Shown piece after piece: positions 47,270-59,242 of a stretch of 64,000 nucleotides of DNA; within the stretch, counting starts at the first letter, position 1, and each line of letters opens with the position of its first letter. Below the pieces are notes generated by a model. That model was given only the letters and a program-made list of their open reading frames with translations. It was not told where the DNA came from and did no database searches. Source of the DNA: Gnetum montanum (Eukaryota > Streptophyta > Gnetopsida > Gnetales > Gnetaceae); NCBI GenBank assembly GCA_015680685.1, contig MNCI01023527.1, forward strand, positions 713,883-777,882, written 5' to 3'. The position numbers and the translations under genes are program-made.

Positions 47270-48640
47270 GTGCATGGCAGGGCGAGGGCGGCAAACAGCA
47301 GCAGCTCTGGAGGGCCGTGCGCTCATAAGCTGCCACTAAGCTCTAACCAGCATTCAACTTTATATTTTGCAGTGGACCTTCACAACAAACCTATAAAACT
47401 AATCGGCTGCAATTTCCAATAACCTCTCTCATGCTGCATTTCCAACCATAAAACATAAAGGCCCCGTTTTCTTCAACCAGTCACCTTAATATTTTAAGGA
47501 CATTATCCTACTTTATTTTCTGTGGAGCATCGTGTAGAACATTGAAACACTAACCTCCATCCTTTGCGACGTTACTAACGTGTCAAAGATAGAGCCCTGC
47601 AGAAACTGACGCAAACCCAATAGCATCATCGTGCTTTATCATTTTCAACCGTCTATCGTGGGATTGGAATTTCTGGTGTTGGGTAGGTCCACACGAATTT
47701 AAAAGGATTTTTAACGCGAGTGGTCGTATTTGTTCAGGATGACTACAAAGCATAATCAAATAATGCTAAAGGAGCAAAGGAAGCAGTGAACTGTTTTTTT
47801 TCGAATGATAAACCTTGTCGTGCATTTTCAGGAATGTGGGTTGGTAGGTGCAAAGGACAGATCATGTTAACAATAATTTTTTGAGTGGATCAGTAGTTTT
47901 GGGTGACGAATGAGTGAATGACCGACCACAACGTGAGTTTCAAAGTTCCAATCCATTTTTAAAAAATCACTAATTTTCTTTATGTGAGGTTGAAGTTTAC
48001 GTTATGAGGACCACAACGTGGGTTTGAAAGTACGAAATGTTTGGAATAACTGCGTTTACAGCGGAGGTAAACAACATTTTTACGCAGGGCAGAAATTTAT
48101 GTGAGGGTTTTACGCAGGGTAGAAATTTATGCGAGGGAGATTTCTAAAACTTGTGTTTGGAAGTTGAAAACCTTGTTTGTTTTATATTAATTCTAACATG
48201 GTAGAGTAGATGTAATCTATTAATGAAAAGAGTCCCACTACAAAACTACCCTAGTTAAAACTGGAAGCAAGAATGGAACCCATGACCTTCAATTGAGAGA
48301 TGAGTGTCTTGACCACTTATTTTAAGTAGTAAGTCTTTTAATTTGGAAATTCAAAATTATTTTTTACTAAAATTATATATATATATGTATTTTCTTTTTT
48401 TTTTTCAAAGAAAAAAAACTGAGGGCCTAGGTTTGAACTCATGACGTCCTACTCAAAATTAAAGGTTTTTTTTTTTTTTTACTTTTTATTATTATTTTAA
48501 TCCATTTTGCCTTAGCAGGGTAAGGCTTTGATATGGGTAAATGGCAATTCCAGGTTGATTCTTGAACCTAAAATTTTGATTTTTTAAAATTATTTTTAAA
48601 TTTTTATATTAATAATAATTTAATATTATTTTAATGCATG
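47270..48640. other. Non-coding stretch with small repeats
   Basis: GC content falls from the PKS fragment into AT-rich DNA. A direct repeat of 31-32 bases (ttttacgcaggg.agaaatttatg.gaggg) lies at 48075-48137. The phrase ccacaacgtg(a/g)gttt.aaagt occurs at 47926 and 48010. Poly-T runs lie at 48394-48404 and 48467-48480. No gene is seen. Confidence 0.5.
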
Positions 48641-51385
48641 TATAATGAAAAATTTTAAACATCAATATCTCCCAAACTGTAAGTCCAATTGAGATGAAAT
48701 TTATACTGTTAGAATCATCTCGACAAGTACTACGCATTGGACATAGTTTTATGGTTCAAAAATGAAGTTGAGTTTTCAGGAATTCAAAAGACCAAACTAG
48801 CCTATTTTGCTAAATTGACATTTCTAGGCTCGCATATGGTAACTTGGAATTTTTTAAATTACTTGAATAGTAAATTTCAACAAAACAAGATTAATTCAAG
48901 TCATGGTTACTAAATTTTTAGAAAGAAATTTAACAATGACCCTAATCAATTAATAATTATAATATTAAGATGGGTAAAAGTTACCTAGACTAGTGTATCA
49001 TTGTCTTACCGACATCTCTTGCAATTCATGAATTTTGGTGAGGTGTGATCAATCTCCATTGGTTAATGATATCTATTAAAGAATTTTGTTGGTTGTTAAG
49101 ATCTAGATGCCTAATCCATTTTTAATGGAAAGGTATCTTTTGACTTGTATCACAAATATATGGTGCATTTAGTGATGATCAATGGCTTTCCATGTGTTGT
49201 GGCTTCAAAGTTTATCATCAAGTTCATGTTGTAGTTGGCTCATGGTTCTGAATGGCCCTTGGATCATGATTTGCTCTAATACCAATTGTGACATCGCGTC
49301 CGCAGATGTCATGGCAAATGTCATGGCAAATGTCAAATATATGATATATTAGACATTATGCGTACAAAGAAAATATACCAAATGTGAAATATAAGTGATA
49401 TTTGACATTATGTATAAAGGAAATAATAAGAAAAATGTAAAAAGAGAAATAAAAGGATGCTTTATTAATATGAAATAGCGTATCTGGATCATGCTTAGAG
49501 AGTGTTCCTTAGGGTTTTCTTCCTTTGGCTTCTATCCCTTAGAGGCAATCCACCACTACCACCATAGTTAGGCCTATAAATTTTAAACTTTACATTTTCC
49601 TAAGTTTGTTTACCATTTTTTCTCTCTAGTAATACCTTGAGTGTTCAACCTCTCATAATACATATACTAGGACTTCAAATCAAACTATGTTTGAATCTAT
49701 GAGATCTTTATCAAGTTCTCTACTAAATTTTATGTTGAAATATTATCTAGACATTACTTATCATTGCTTAGTTAAAACACTGAAACTTTTATGGTATCTT
49801 AGCAAACTAGAAATTGTGATTTCTTGAGAACCTTAAAATTGATTTTAGTAAATCAAGGGTAAAACTCCATGTTTTCAAACATCTCAAATACATTGCTAAG
49901 ATCATATTCTAGGTAGGACATCATCTTAAGATACTTTCTTAACAAAGAAAATATTTGCAATATTTAATTATAATTATAAATGAACTTCAAATTCTATTTT
50001 AATGACAAATGGCGACAAAGGATATGATTTGGGTAGGGTAAGGGTTTAAAATTACTCCATGAATAGAGTATTATGTAATCACATATGCATAATAAAAAGA
50101 AGGTAATATAATTATCTGTGCATTATAAAGTATAAATATGCATAATGGAATTTGCATAGTAAAGATTGAATATAAATAAGTAAATGTGCATAAAGAATAA
50201 AGTATGCATAATTAAATATTTGTAATGGCATGATAATTGACAAAAATAAAAACTTCTAGGAGTAATTGGATTTCAACATTTAATCATAAAATAACTAGAA
50301 GATCTATGATGGAGGCTAAATAGTAGTGAAACAAAGGATAGAATATTTTAACAAAATACCCTAACAAGCAAATTACATTTACTTATGTAGGAAACTAAAA
50401 ACAACAGCAACAACACTAATAATAATAAGCTAATCTATTGTAATGCATCTAACAACATTAAAAAATTAATAATTGAATTTATGCAAATTTCTAGATTATG
50501 ACACTTATTGTCTTTCCTACATATGTTTTTTTTTGTAGGTTTTAGGCTCTATGAAGATATTTTAGAGGCTAATGAGACATCTTGCATGAGATCTGGGATG
50601 TTATAGGAGACATCTGGGATATTTTTGAGATGTCTTGGAACTTTAGGATACAGGACATTTGACAATCATCTTGGGTAAGACATCTTAGTTGAGTGTGATA
50701 CGTCTCAAGAAATGCTGAGAAATATTAGCTAAGTATGAGATATCTTAAGCTCTTTGAGGCACTTTCTAGAACATTTTGAGATGCATTTAAAAAATTTGAG
50801 GCACTTCTAGAGGCCCTTCTAACAAATTTATGGTATTTATGGGGAGATGTCTTTGATGAAGATGAGACATCTCAATTGAAACATTCCAAGGAAGATTAAG
50901 ATATCTTAGCAATGATGAATCTGTCTCAAGCCAGGATAAGATATTCCACTTACCAGTACTCTTTCTTAGTTTGATGTTCCAAGAAGATTAGAGATGACCC
51001 AAAAGAATAAGGAAACTTCCATAATTACTCATTCCAATTCAGGAAAGAGTCGAGAGAAGATGAAAAAACATAGAAACATCAAGGAGTCTTTAAGTTAAGG
51101 TCAAGGAGGATTTTCTAGGCTTTTTTTCTTTCTATTTCAATAAATATGGATTATGTTCATTCTTGTAAGAAGATGAAAAGATGAGATATCATGTAAGTTC
51201 ATGTGTTCAATGTGAGCAAGAGTGTGAGTATGCACATTAAGTGAGTACATATCTCTAAGGTCAATTATGTTATGTTTTAACCTTTGTGTTTTAGTCTTTC
51301 TTGTGAGTTGAAATTTCAATCTCAGGTTGTATGAAGACTCTCTATTGATTATATCTTACAATGATAAGAATCATTAGATGGTTGT
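48641..51385 (-). mobile_element. LTR-element remnant with tRNA-iMet-type primer site
   Basis: At 49272-49284 the minus strand reads TGGTATTAGAGCA, nearly the plant initiator-Met primer site TGGTATCAGAGC. The adjacent tgtgacatcgcg (49287) looks like an LTR edge, with the LTR to the right and leader to the left. To the right, 50560-50950 is dense in gagacatct/agatgtct motifs. Copia-type is likely from the primer. The outer boundary is unclear; it may reach the insertion point of element E. Confidence 0.5.
49272..49284 (-). promoter_or_regulatory. Primer-binding site, tRNA-iMet type
   Basis: Minus strand TGGTATTAGAGCA, one change from TGGTATCAGAGCA. Two bases separate it from the LTR edge. Confidence 0.6.
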
Positions 51386-51519
51386 TGATGAGCGGCTAGG
51401 TACCCCTATGCCCAACCATGCGAATCACGGGCATTCACACGCGACTCGGTCGAATTCCGTAAACTGTAAGCACTTAACATACACTAGACCTTTAACCAAC
51501 AAAACCTTTTGTTAGAATG
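51386..51519 (-). repeat. 3' LTR of element E, left piece
   Basis: Starts TGATGAGCGGCTAGG and matches LTR edges of the family (cccaaccatgcgaat). It breaks at the GAATG duplicated by D. It resumes at 59243 with gtcgttgtcctctcaacc, aligning to ttcgttgtcttcccaaac of C. Confidence 0.8.
51515..51519. other. Target-site duplication of element D, left copy
   Basis: GAATG, repeated at 59238-59242. Confidence 0.85.
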
Positions 51520-52790
51520 TGTTGAGTGGCGAGGTAGCCCTACACTCAACCATAAGAAACGAGCGTAGCACGCGCGATCTAGTCGAATCCACAGACTAAG
51601 TGCCTACACGCCCCATGGAACACTTGGGGTTAATCATTCGTTGTCTTCCCAGACTTACTTGTGGTTGTCATGGTGTATGGTTAAGTAAGTCCAAGGTAAA
51701 TGATTTTTATGGTTTTTATGTTTTTCTCCTATGCTATCTAGGTGAAGGGTTGAGAGACTAATTACTACTCTAACTAATGACTAAGTCTAAATTACCTAGC
51801 ATCAGCATCCGTTCCCACTTACTGTACACACCCTGAACCGATGCAACTACGACTACCAAATGCTAATCATTGTTGGGATCATCACGCATAACACACGTGC
51901 TTGAAGNCGACTACCAAATGCTAATCATTGTTGGGATCATCACGCATAACACACGTGCTTGAAGTGGTTGTACTAAGGCACTTAACTAGGAGGAAAGGGT
52001 TGAGAGAATCTAATCTAGCCTAAGTCCGATGAGCAGCCGATTTTTTGAGTAATCGTACACATCTTGGTGCATGACTACCACTGGGATTACCAAGCGCAGA
52101 TCCTGGATACGCCACTGGGTTACCAAGTAGTCACACTTAGATGCTTGTAATCAAGTCGTACTCATACCGCGTTGCAATGAGCAGTCAATTCCTTGATTAT
52201 CCGTACACATTCTTAGATGCTCGTAATCAAGTCGCACTCATTCCGCATTCTAGGAGTTTAAGGATGAGAGAGAGAAAGCAATAAATAACATTAAAATAAA
52301 ATCCTATTCCATGCACTGCAAGGTTTATCCAGGAAGTTCATCTTTATTGCCGTACACAACTTGTNCGTCAATTCCTTGATTATCCGTACACATTCTTAGA
52401 TGCTCGTAATCAAGTTGCACTCATTCCGCATTCTAGGAGTTTAAGGATGAGAGAGAGAAAGCAATAAATAACATTAAAATAAAATCCTATTCCATGCACT
52501 GCAAGGTTTATCCAGGAAGTTCATCTTTATTGCCGTACACAACTTGTGTTTAGGTACAATGTTGCTCGAATAAAGATCCGTTCAGTTTAGGACTCCTACT
52601 ACGGGCACATGGAAAATATTCTATCTCTGGAGTGATCAAATTGCCAGAGTTTCCCTACTTCTGGCCCAGGATGAGGAAACAAGGAAGAACCGCCTCTTAT
52701 TTATAGACTTGGTAGCGGACCGCAATATCGCATATGCAATATTGCAGGGGAGGACGCGACATCGTGGCTTATGTGAATTGTATCTCATCA
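51520..52790 (-). repeat. 3' LTR of element D (with assembly duplications)
   Basis: Starts tgttgagtggc (one change from TGATGAG) and ends tctcatca. Copies 51850-51906 and 51908-51964 flank the N at 51907. Copies 52184-52364 and 52367-52547 flank the N at 52365. Removing them leaves about 1,030 bases, matching its partner. TATA box on the minus strand at 52706-52697. Confidence 0.85.
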
Positions 52791-54800
52791 TACCCCCATG
52801 ACTAAATGAAAACTCATCCTCGGGTTCCTTACAAAATATTGGGTAGGTATGGGATTATTGAGGTGAATGGAACTAATGGGATGACATGTGAACGGATCAT
52901 CATTACAAGACTTGACAAAACTGGTATTCATGACAACAAGGGGGAACACCTTATTACATTGACATTAGGCCTTAGTTGGTAGCTGAGAAAGAGAGAGAGA
53001 GAAAGAAGTGTTGTTGTTGCCAACACCAGGATTGTGTCTTTCGTTGTCCATCGGTAAGTGCACCATCGATCTTGCTCCTTGCATATCTGCTGTAGAATTG
53101 CTCCATTCCATGTGTTCCCTCCAGATTCGGTCCGTTATTGCATGATCACCATCTGCACACACAACACAATCTTATATTAACAAGGGTAAATGAATCATCA
53201 TGTAATTGATACCTTGCTGCAGTGAAAGTTCATTGGCTAGGTTGTGGTATGGTTGATATGGATCGTGAGATATATTAATGATGACTATCGAAGGTGTAGG
53301 GGTTAGGAAGAAAATCAAAAAAATTCCGGGCTAGGAGAAAATTGAAAAAATCAAGACCCATACCCCCATGACTAATCACGAACCTCCGGTAGCATTAGAA
53401 TGGAGAAAGGAAAGGAGTAATCGAGATAGATAAAAAGGGACAACTATAGCATCAAGAAAATGGATGTCAATATGGTAATGAACAAAATAAAATTAATTGC
53501 AAAAATGTTAGGGAAAAGAAGTTAACTGGTGCACCAAATAGGAATGTTAGTGGGTCCTCCCCAAAGCAGGCTCATGCTCTTTAATGCTCTGACAAACCCA
53601 AATTCAAAGAGTCTGTAGGCTCTGGGAATGTCATTTGGAATAAGAGTTAAAGTCTTAACCACAAGAATTTACCAAAAAGAAAAAAATGCATCAACCAAAA
53701 TATATACACTAATGATACACCTGGCAATGAGGTGAACAATGGAGAGAAGGATGGAGAGAATAGAATGGAACGGAATCTCAAGAACAAGGTGGTGTACAAC
53801 CCATTGTGTAGTTCATGATTAATGTGACTTAGCAAATCCCATTCCAAGTTCAGCCTTAAACCAACCACATCCAGTAACTTCGCATCAATGCATTCAGCTA
53901 AACCATCCACTTGGATAACAAGGATGCCTTCCCCCAGAGTCACCACCATTCTGACGAAACAAAGAAGAGAATGGGAAGCGAGAAGGGCCTTAGTTAGAGG
54001 GAACACTTTTGGTTCCATAACCAGTGCTTGTAGCCCATGTTTATTTCTTCTAAGGGGTGTGCTTTGAATTCTCAGTTAGTTTTTTTTATTTTATGTTTTG
54101 TGTTTTTATGCATGAGAACCACACCATGCAAAGACATTTTATTTTTATTGTCTCAGCTTTCGATAATTGGGGTAACATCGGAACCGTGAGAAAACTCAAA
54201 AAGAAAACATCCAAGCACCCAAGAGAACGACCAACACAAAAGCATCAAGTTCCCTTGAAGTCACACCTGCTTCAATCCTTGAGTCCTTCCTTAGTTTGAG
54301 AAATGGCTAGTCACTGATTCATTAAAGTTCTTATTAGAAGGGGACTATACATTTCCAAGCTGAGATAGACCATAGAAATTGGTGGATGAATGGATGAGGT
54401 GAGCTCATTACCTGTCATCTCAAAAGAAACATACCTTAGTATCAACATTGTGACTTAAAGGTAAAAACCAAACATTAGAAATCAACATGAAAACAGTTCA
54501 TAGCATCATTCCGAACACTTATTGGGTGAAAAACTCACAAGGTGGATCACAGACACACACACACACACAATGGAAAAGTATCACGAGGTTGTAAAACAAA
54601 AACAAGAAGATTTAAAGAAAGTTGTAAAACAAAAACAAAAAAATTTAAATAAATTTGTGAAACAAAAATGTGTAAGACAAAAACGTGTAAAACAAAAATG
54701 TGCAAAACAAAAACGTAAAAAGAATTGAGGGCCCCATATGATTAGCATAGGTGGCCATCTCCCCCATGATTGAGTGGAAAGGGAGAGATCCAAAATAATG
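52791..54800 (-). other. Element D post-integrase zone and internal-gene stub
   Basis: Collinear with C 32206-34085. It keeps the acceptor TGTGTGCAG|ATGG (ATG at 53152) and donor GCAAG|GTATCAAT, but the frame stops after five codons. The shared block gggtcctccccaaagcagg is at 53552-53570. The part at 54590-54722 is expanded by a short tandem repeat. Confidence 0.55.
54586..54724. repeat. Expanded gtaaaacaaaaac array in element D
   Basis: About seven copies of a unit of 15-18 bases like gtgaaacaaaaatgt. The same place in C (33978-34003) has one copy. A (CA)n run at 54547-54569 precedes it. Confidence 0.8.
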
Positions 54801-54839
54801 AGCACCTATTTGAATTTCTTAAAAGTGTCCAACTTCTCC

Positions 54840-55563
54840 CAATTGATGATCTTAGATTAAGGGATGGAAGTTGGCGACACTCATATTCCAATGTGTCTAT
54901 GCCTTCATTATTAGCATGGTTTGTCTCCTTAGTTCGTTCCATGCATATTTGTTTGCTCTTTCGAGGAGCTGTCAACCACGGGGTGTCTACTACTTGTTGT
55001 GTGGTTGCTACATACAGGCATCTTTGTTTCAAAATTTCAAGGGCACACCTGTTACATGGAGGCATTTCCTCCATGTCATCACCAGATGAATCACTGTATG
55101 TGACGCATGGAACTTTCCTCTTCTCGATCTTTCCATAAATATTTATCTTAGGGATTTCCAGGGAAAGATTGCGTATCCTAAGGTATGCATCTACTATACT
55201 AAGCCATGCCCTTCCCATTATAATTGGGAAGTCCCCTTTGTTGTTGTTGACTTCAATCACCAGGAAATCAGCTAGGTAAGATCAACCACACATAGTGGTA
55301 ATGATGTCCTCCACTAATCCCAAGGAAATGATGATGGACTGGTCTATCAACTCTAGTTGAATGTTGCTCTTCTTAAGTTGGGATAGGTTCCTGGCGTGAT
55401 ACATCTCTTGGGAAATTAAGTTGACTCCAGAACCTGAGTCAAGAAGAGCCCCATGTGGTCCATTTTTGGTGACTTGTAAATAGATTAAGGGGCTTCCAGG
55501 ATCAGTTAGTTTCTTGGGAAGGTGGCCTACCTTGATCCAGTCAGTTACGGTATGCATTAACAT
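54840..55563 (-). pseudogene. Element D protease, last enzyme kept
   Basis: VGHLPKKLTDPGSPLIYLQV then ALLDSGSGVNLIS: active-site DSG at 55440-55432. It continues FLVIEVNNNKGDFPIIMGRA and a Cys-rich PPCNRCALEILKQRCLY as in C. One stop lies between the two halves. RT does not follow. Confidence 0.8.
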
Positions 55564-55599
55564 AACCGTATGCGTTAAGCTCTGTTGGACTGAAGGGTG

Positions 55600-58075
55600 C
55601 TCCGAAGTGTTAGATGATGGAGGAGTGTACCTAGGATCAACCGCTTGTTGTTGTGAGAGTTTTTCTGGGATTTAGGTTCTGAAGAAGGGTTTTCTCTTTT
55701 TACAGTTGTCAAAACCAGCAGCAGGTTGAATATTTATAGCTCTCACAACGTGACGTTGCTACAGTTGAGTAGGAAGTTCCCCTTGCATTGTTGGAGCAGG
55801 AGGTGTTATGGGAACTACTTGTGGAAGAGGTGCGGATGGATTTGGAGGATGGTGTGGGTATGGAGTGTCTCTCGGAGGAGAAGGAGTCCTTCTGAAGGAC
55901 TCTTGAATTTGGTAGTGATGGTGGGGATTTGTGTGACTCATAGAGTCACTTGGAGAAATTAGCTACTGCACATAATATCCATAAGGGTCAGGCTGTCGGT
56001 AAGGGTACTGATGTTTCGGTGATGGCATCCCCCATGAATGTGGGTATTGCCATTGCTGATGCTGTTCGATGGGTTGTGGTGGATTTCCACTTGGATAATA
56101 CGTTAATGATTGGTGGAACTGCCTTGGGTTACCTTGGGGATAAGGTAACCTATGGGGTGTTTGCTATTGATTAAGTCCTGGATTAAGTGCATACACCCCA
56201 GACTCTTGTAGATGTGAGATGATTGGGCAACATCCCTTAGGATGGTCATAGTGGCAGATCTCACATCCACCGTCATTGTCTGTGTCTGAATCCACAACCA
56301 AATCGGAGTTAGTGATTTTCCCCTTACCCTTGTTATGTGCAGGGCCTAAATCTCTCCGCTTTGTCTTACCTTTTCACTACTTTGTTCTACCTTAGACTCT
56401 TCTACAATTTTTAAGACAGTTTCAATTTTAGAGTCTAAGGAATTCCATACATCATCTACCTTAGCTGCTATTTCTGTTGTTAACTTTTGAATCGGCAAGG
56501 TTTTTCTGTTCACCAACTCTTCGACTGGTGACTCATCCTCTTCATCACAAAATTTCACTCCCTTTTTCTGAAGGGAGGGATCACGGTTGTATTCTTCCAC
56601 ATTTCCCTCTTGCGTAGCTCACCTTCTTCTTTTGCTACTTGTTCCAAAAAGCTATGTACTTCATGGACTCTAAGTTGTGAGAGTCTCCCTTGGGCATAAG
56701 TCTCAAGGGTTCTTCTAGTTTCATGCCTTAGCCCATCCACGATGTGATGAAGTTGATCTTGCTAAGCGTATCCATGGCTTGGGCAACGATGTAACAATGT
56801 GTAGTAACAAGCCATGGTAGCATCCAAGGGTTCATGAGTACCTTGCTTCCATTCTTGGATCTACTTATGCAAATTAGACACTCTGGAGTATGTCTGATAC
56901 TTATTGTTGAAGAGTTCTAGCATCGTACTCCACCTCCTGATGGTTTCCGATTCCAAGGACTGGTACCAACTCTCTGCTTCCTTGGTGAGTTTCCTAGGAA
57001 ATAACTTAAGTTTCTGCCACTCATTTTCTATATTTTTCAATGCATAGGCATCGTGGAATGCCTATAAATGATGCTGCGAATTAGCGTTGTATCCCCCCTC
57101 AAAGCGTGAGATGTTATTCATGTTTAAGCATTTGATCTAACTATCTTTTAAATTCCTTGTGGAAATTCCAATAGCCTCCGTTATATCAAGCATACTTCGG
57201 GTTGCAAGTATGGGTTCATCATGATCATCTCTTTCATGACGCCTATGATGTCTTCGTTGTTCCCTACTTTCCCTTTGTTCATGCCCTTGTCCTCTCTCTC
57301 GACTCTCTTGTCGGGGTCTTTCATTTTTCTTACTTTTATCCTCTCCATTATGCTCGTGCTGGTTGCACCCAGATGTGGAAGGAGAGGGTGAGTGATGAGA
57401 TGAAGGAGAAGAGGAAGGGGAACCATTGCCATGACGATGCTTCCTACATTCTCTTCGGCTGCTACAGCCTTAATCGTGGTGACGATCTAAGTGCCTGTCC
57501 TTGTCTTTTGTTTTTGTTCCCTCTGTGAATAGCTGGTGTTCACGGGACTCAGAACCAGGGTTGTGTATCGTTGAGCGTAGGTTCTGATACCTAACCTCCT
57601 CACCATCGGTAGGAGGGGGAACATCTCTTGATAAAGAACCCGTTATGAGTGGTTCATCATCTCTAGTTTCACTAAGGACATGTGGGACCTCTTTGCCCTT
57701 CAACAATGTATGTTGGCTCTCCTACCTTGACTCCCTCATACGTTGTAAAGGTGTGGGATGGTAATCCATCATGACAAAATTCTCCACAACGTATTCAGCA
57801 TAAAATTCTGTCATGCCAATCTGTGCCAAAGCACGAAGAAGCATGTTAGGGACTGCCCGATCTGGGGGTAATACAATGTTACCTTGCAAATCCCTCCAGC
57901 GCATCTGTTCATCTTGATGGAGGATAAAGGTAAAGTTTGAAATACACTCATCGGGATGAGTATAAACTATCTTGTATTGTTTAGGAATTGGCTTATTTTG
58001 GCTAGGTGTTTTTGACTATCGACTGTCCTTTGTACTATCCCTAGGTGGTGAGTTGCTCTTGTTAGAAGAAGATAT
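55600..58075 (-). pseudogene. gag: Element D gag, start codon mutated
   Basis: The position equal to the C gag ATG reads ATA (near 58070), before the same Ser-Ser-Ser-Asn. Readable parts: MRWRDLQGNIVLPPDRAVPN, GLRHETRRTLETYAQGRLSQ, EEYNRDPSLQKKGVKFCDEE, a knuckle CEICHYDHPKGCCPIISHLQ near 56240, and a Pro-rich tail with MQGELPTQL near 55780. Stops and shifts break it. Confidence 0.8.
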
Positions 58076-58197
58076 TTTTATCGGTGTGGTATTTCACCAT
58101 TATATAAATTTTTTCTTGATTAACCTGAAGGTTCGTTTAGGCTCCCAATGATGTGATTGATATCCTTTATGTTCTATTTGATGCACAAACACTTAGT

Positions 58198-58215
58198 CCC
58201 CAAAAACGGTGCCAA
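58198..58215 (-). promoter_or_regulatory. Primer-binding site of element D
   Basis: Minus strand TGGCACCGTTTTTGGGGA, tRNA-Asp type. Confidence 0.75.
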
Positions 58216-58216
58216 T

Positions 58217-59237
58217 GATGAGTGGCGAGGTACCCCTACACTTAACCATACAAAACGAGCATAGCACGCGCGATCTGGTCGAACTCCGTAGACTAAGTGC
58301 CTACACGCCCCATGGAACACTTGGGGTTAATTATTCGTTGTCTTCCCAGAATTACTTATGGTTGTCACGGTGTATGGTTAAGTAAGTCAGAGGTATATGA
58401 TTTTTATGGTTTTTATGTTTTTCTCCTATGCTATCAAGGTGAAGGGTTGAGAGACTAATTACTACTCTAACTAATGACTAAGTCTAAATTACCTAGTGTT
58501 AGCATCCATTCCCACTTACCGTACACACCCTGAACTGATGCAACCGCGGCTACCAAACGCTAATCGTCGCTGGGATCACCACGCGTAATGCACGCTACTT
58601 AACTAGGAGGAAAGGGTTGAGAGAATCTAATCTAGCCTAAGTGTGATGAGCAGCCAATTCCTTGACTAACTGTACACATCTTGGTGCATGACTACCACTG
58701 GGATTACCAAGCGCAAATCCTAGATATGCCACTGGGTTACCAAGTAGTCACACTTAGATGCTCATAATCAAGTCGTACTCATATCGTGTTGCGATGAGCA
58801 GCTGATTCCTTGATTATCTGTACACATCCTTAGATGCTCGTAATCAAGTCATACTCATTCTGCATTCTAGGAGTTTAAGGGTGAGAGAGAGAAATAAATA
58901 AATAACATTAAAATAAATCCTATTCCATGCACTGCAAGGTTTATCCAGGAAGTTCATCTTTATTGCCATACACAACTTGTGTTTAGGTACAATGTTGCTC
59001 GAATAAAGATCCATTCACTTTAGGACTCCTACTGCGAGCACATGAAAAATATTCTATCTCTAGAGTGATCAAACTACCAGATTTTCCCTACTTCTAGCCC
59101 AGGATGAGGAAAAAAGGGAGAGTTGCCTCTTATTTATAGACTTGGCGGCGGACCATGATATCGCGTACGTAATATCGCAGGGGAAGATGCGATATCGCAT
59201 ACGTGATATCGTGGCTTATGCAAATCACATCTCATCA
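58217..59237 (-). repeat. 5' LTR of element D
   Basis: TGATGAGTGGC to CTCATCA, 1,021 bases. Four GATATC-type motifs at 59156-59214 and TATA box at 59139-59130 (minus). It contains an internal duplication around gatgagcag..gattccttgattatc, also in the partner, which explains why it is longer than the C LTR. Confidence 0.9.
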
Positions 59238-59242
59238 GAATG
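59238..59242. other. Target-site duplication of element D, right copy
   Basis: GAATG, identical to 51515-51519; E sequence resumes directly after it. Confidence 0.85.

Larger units (their letters stand above)
51520..59237 (-). mobile_element. Element D: gypsy element lacking RT, RNase H and integrase
   Basis: LTRs 51520-52790 and 58217-59237, with GAATG on both flanks (51515-51519 and 59238-59242). The left LTR appears longer only because of two assembly duplications at N characters. Inside are gag, protease and the post-integrase zone, with nothing between protease (about 54840) and the zone that follows integrase in C. Aligning both shows loss of about 2.9 kb of C sequence (34085-36955). 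It would need pol from another element. Confidence 0.9.

Noticed and set aside
47042-47326. Minus-strand Cys/Arg-rich frame
   Set aside because: Shadow of GC-rich low-complexity DNA next to the PKS stub.
48245-48330. tRNA-like box B (gaacccatgacc) as a SINE promoter
   Set aside because: No box A at proper spacing, no poly(A) end and no duplication found.
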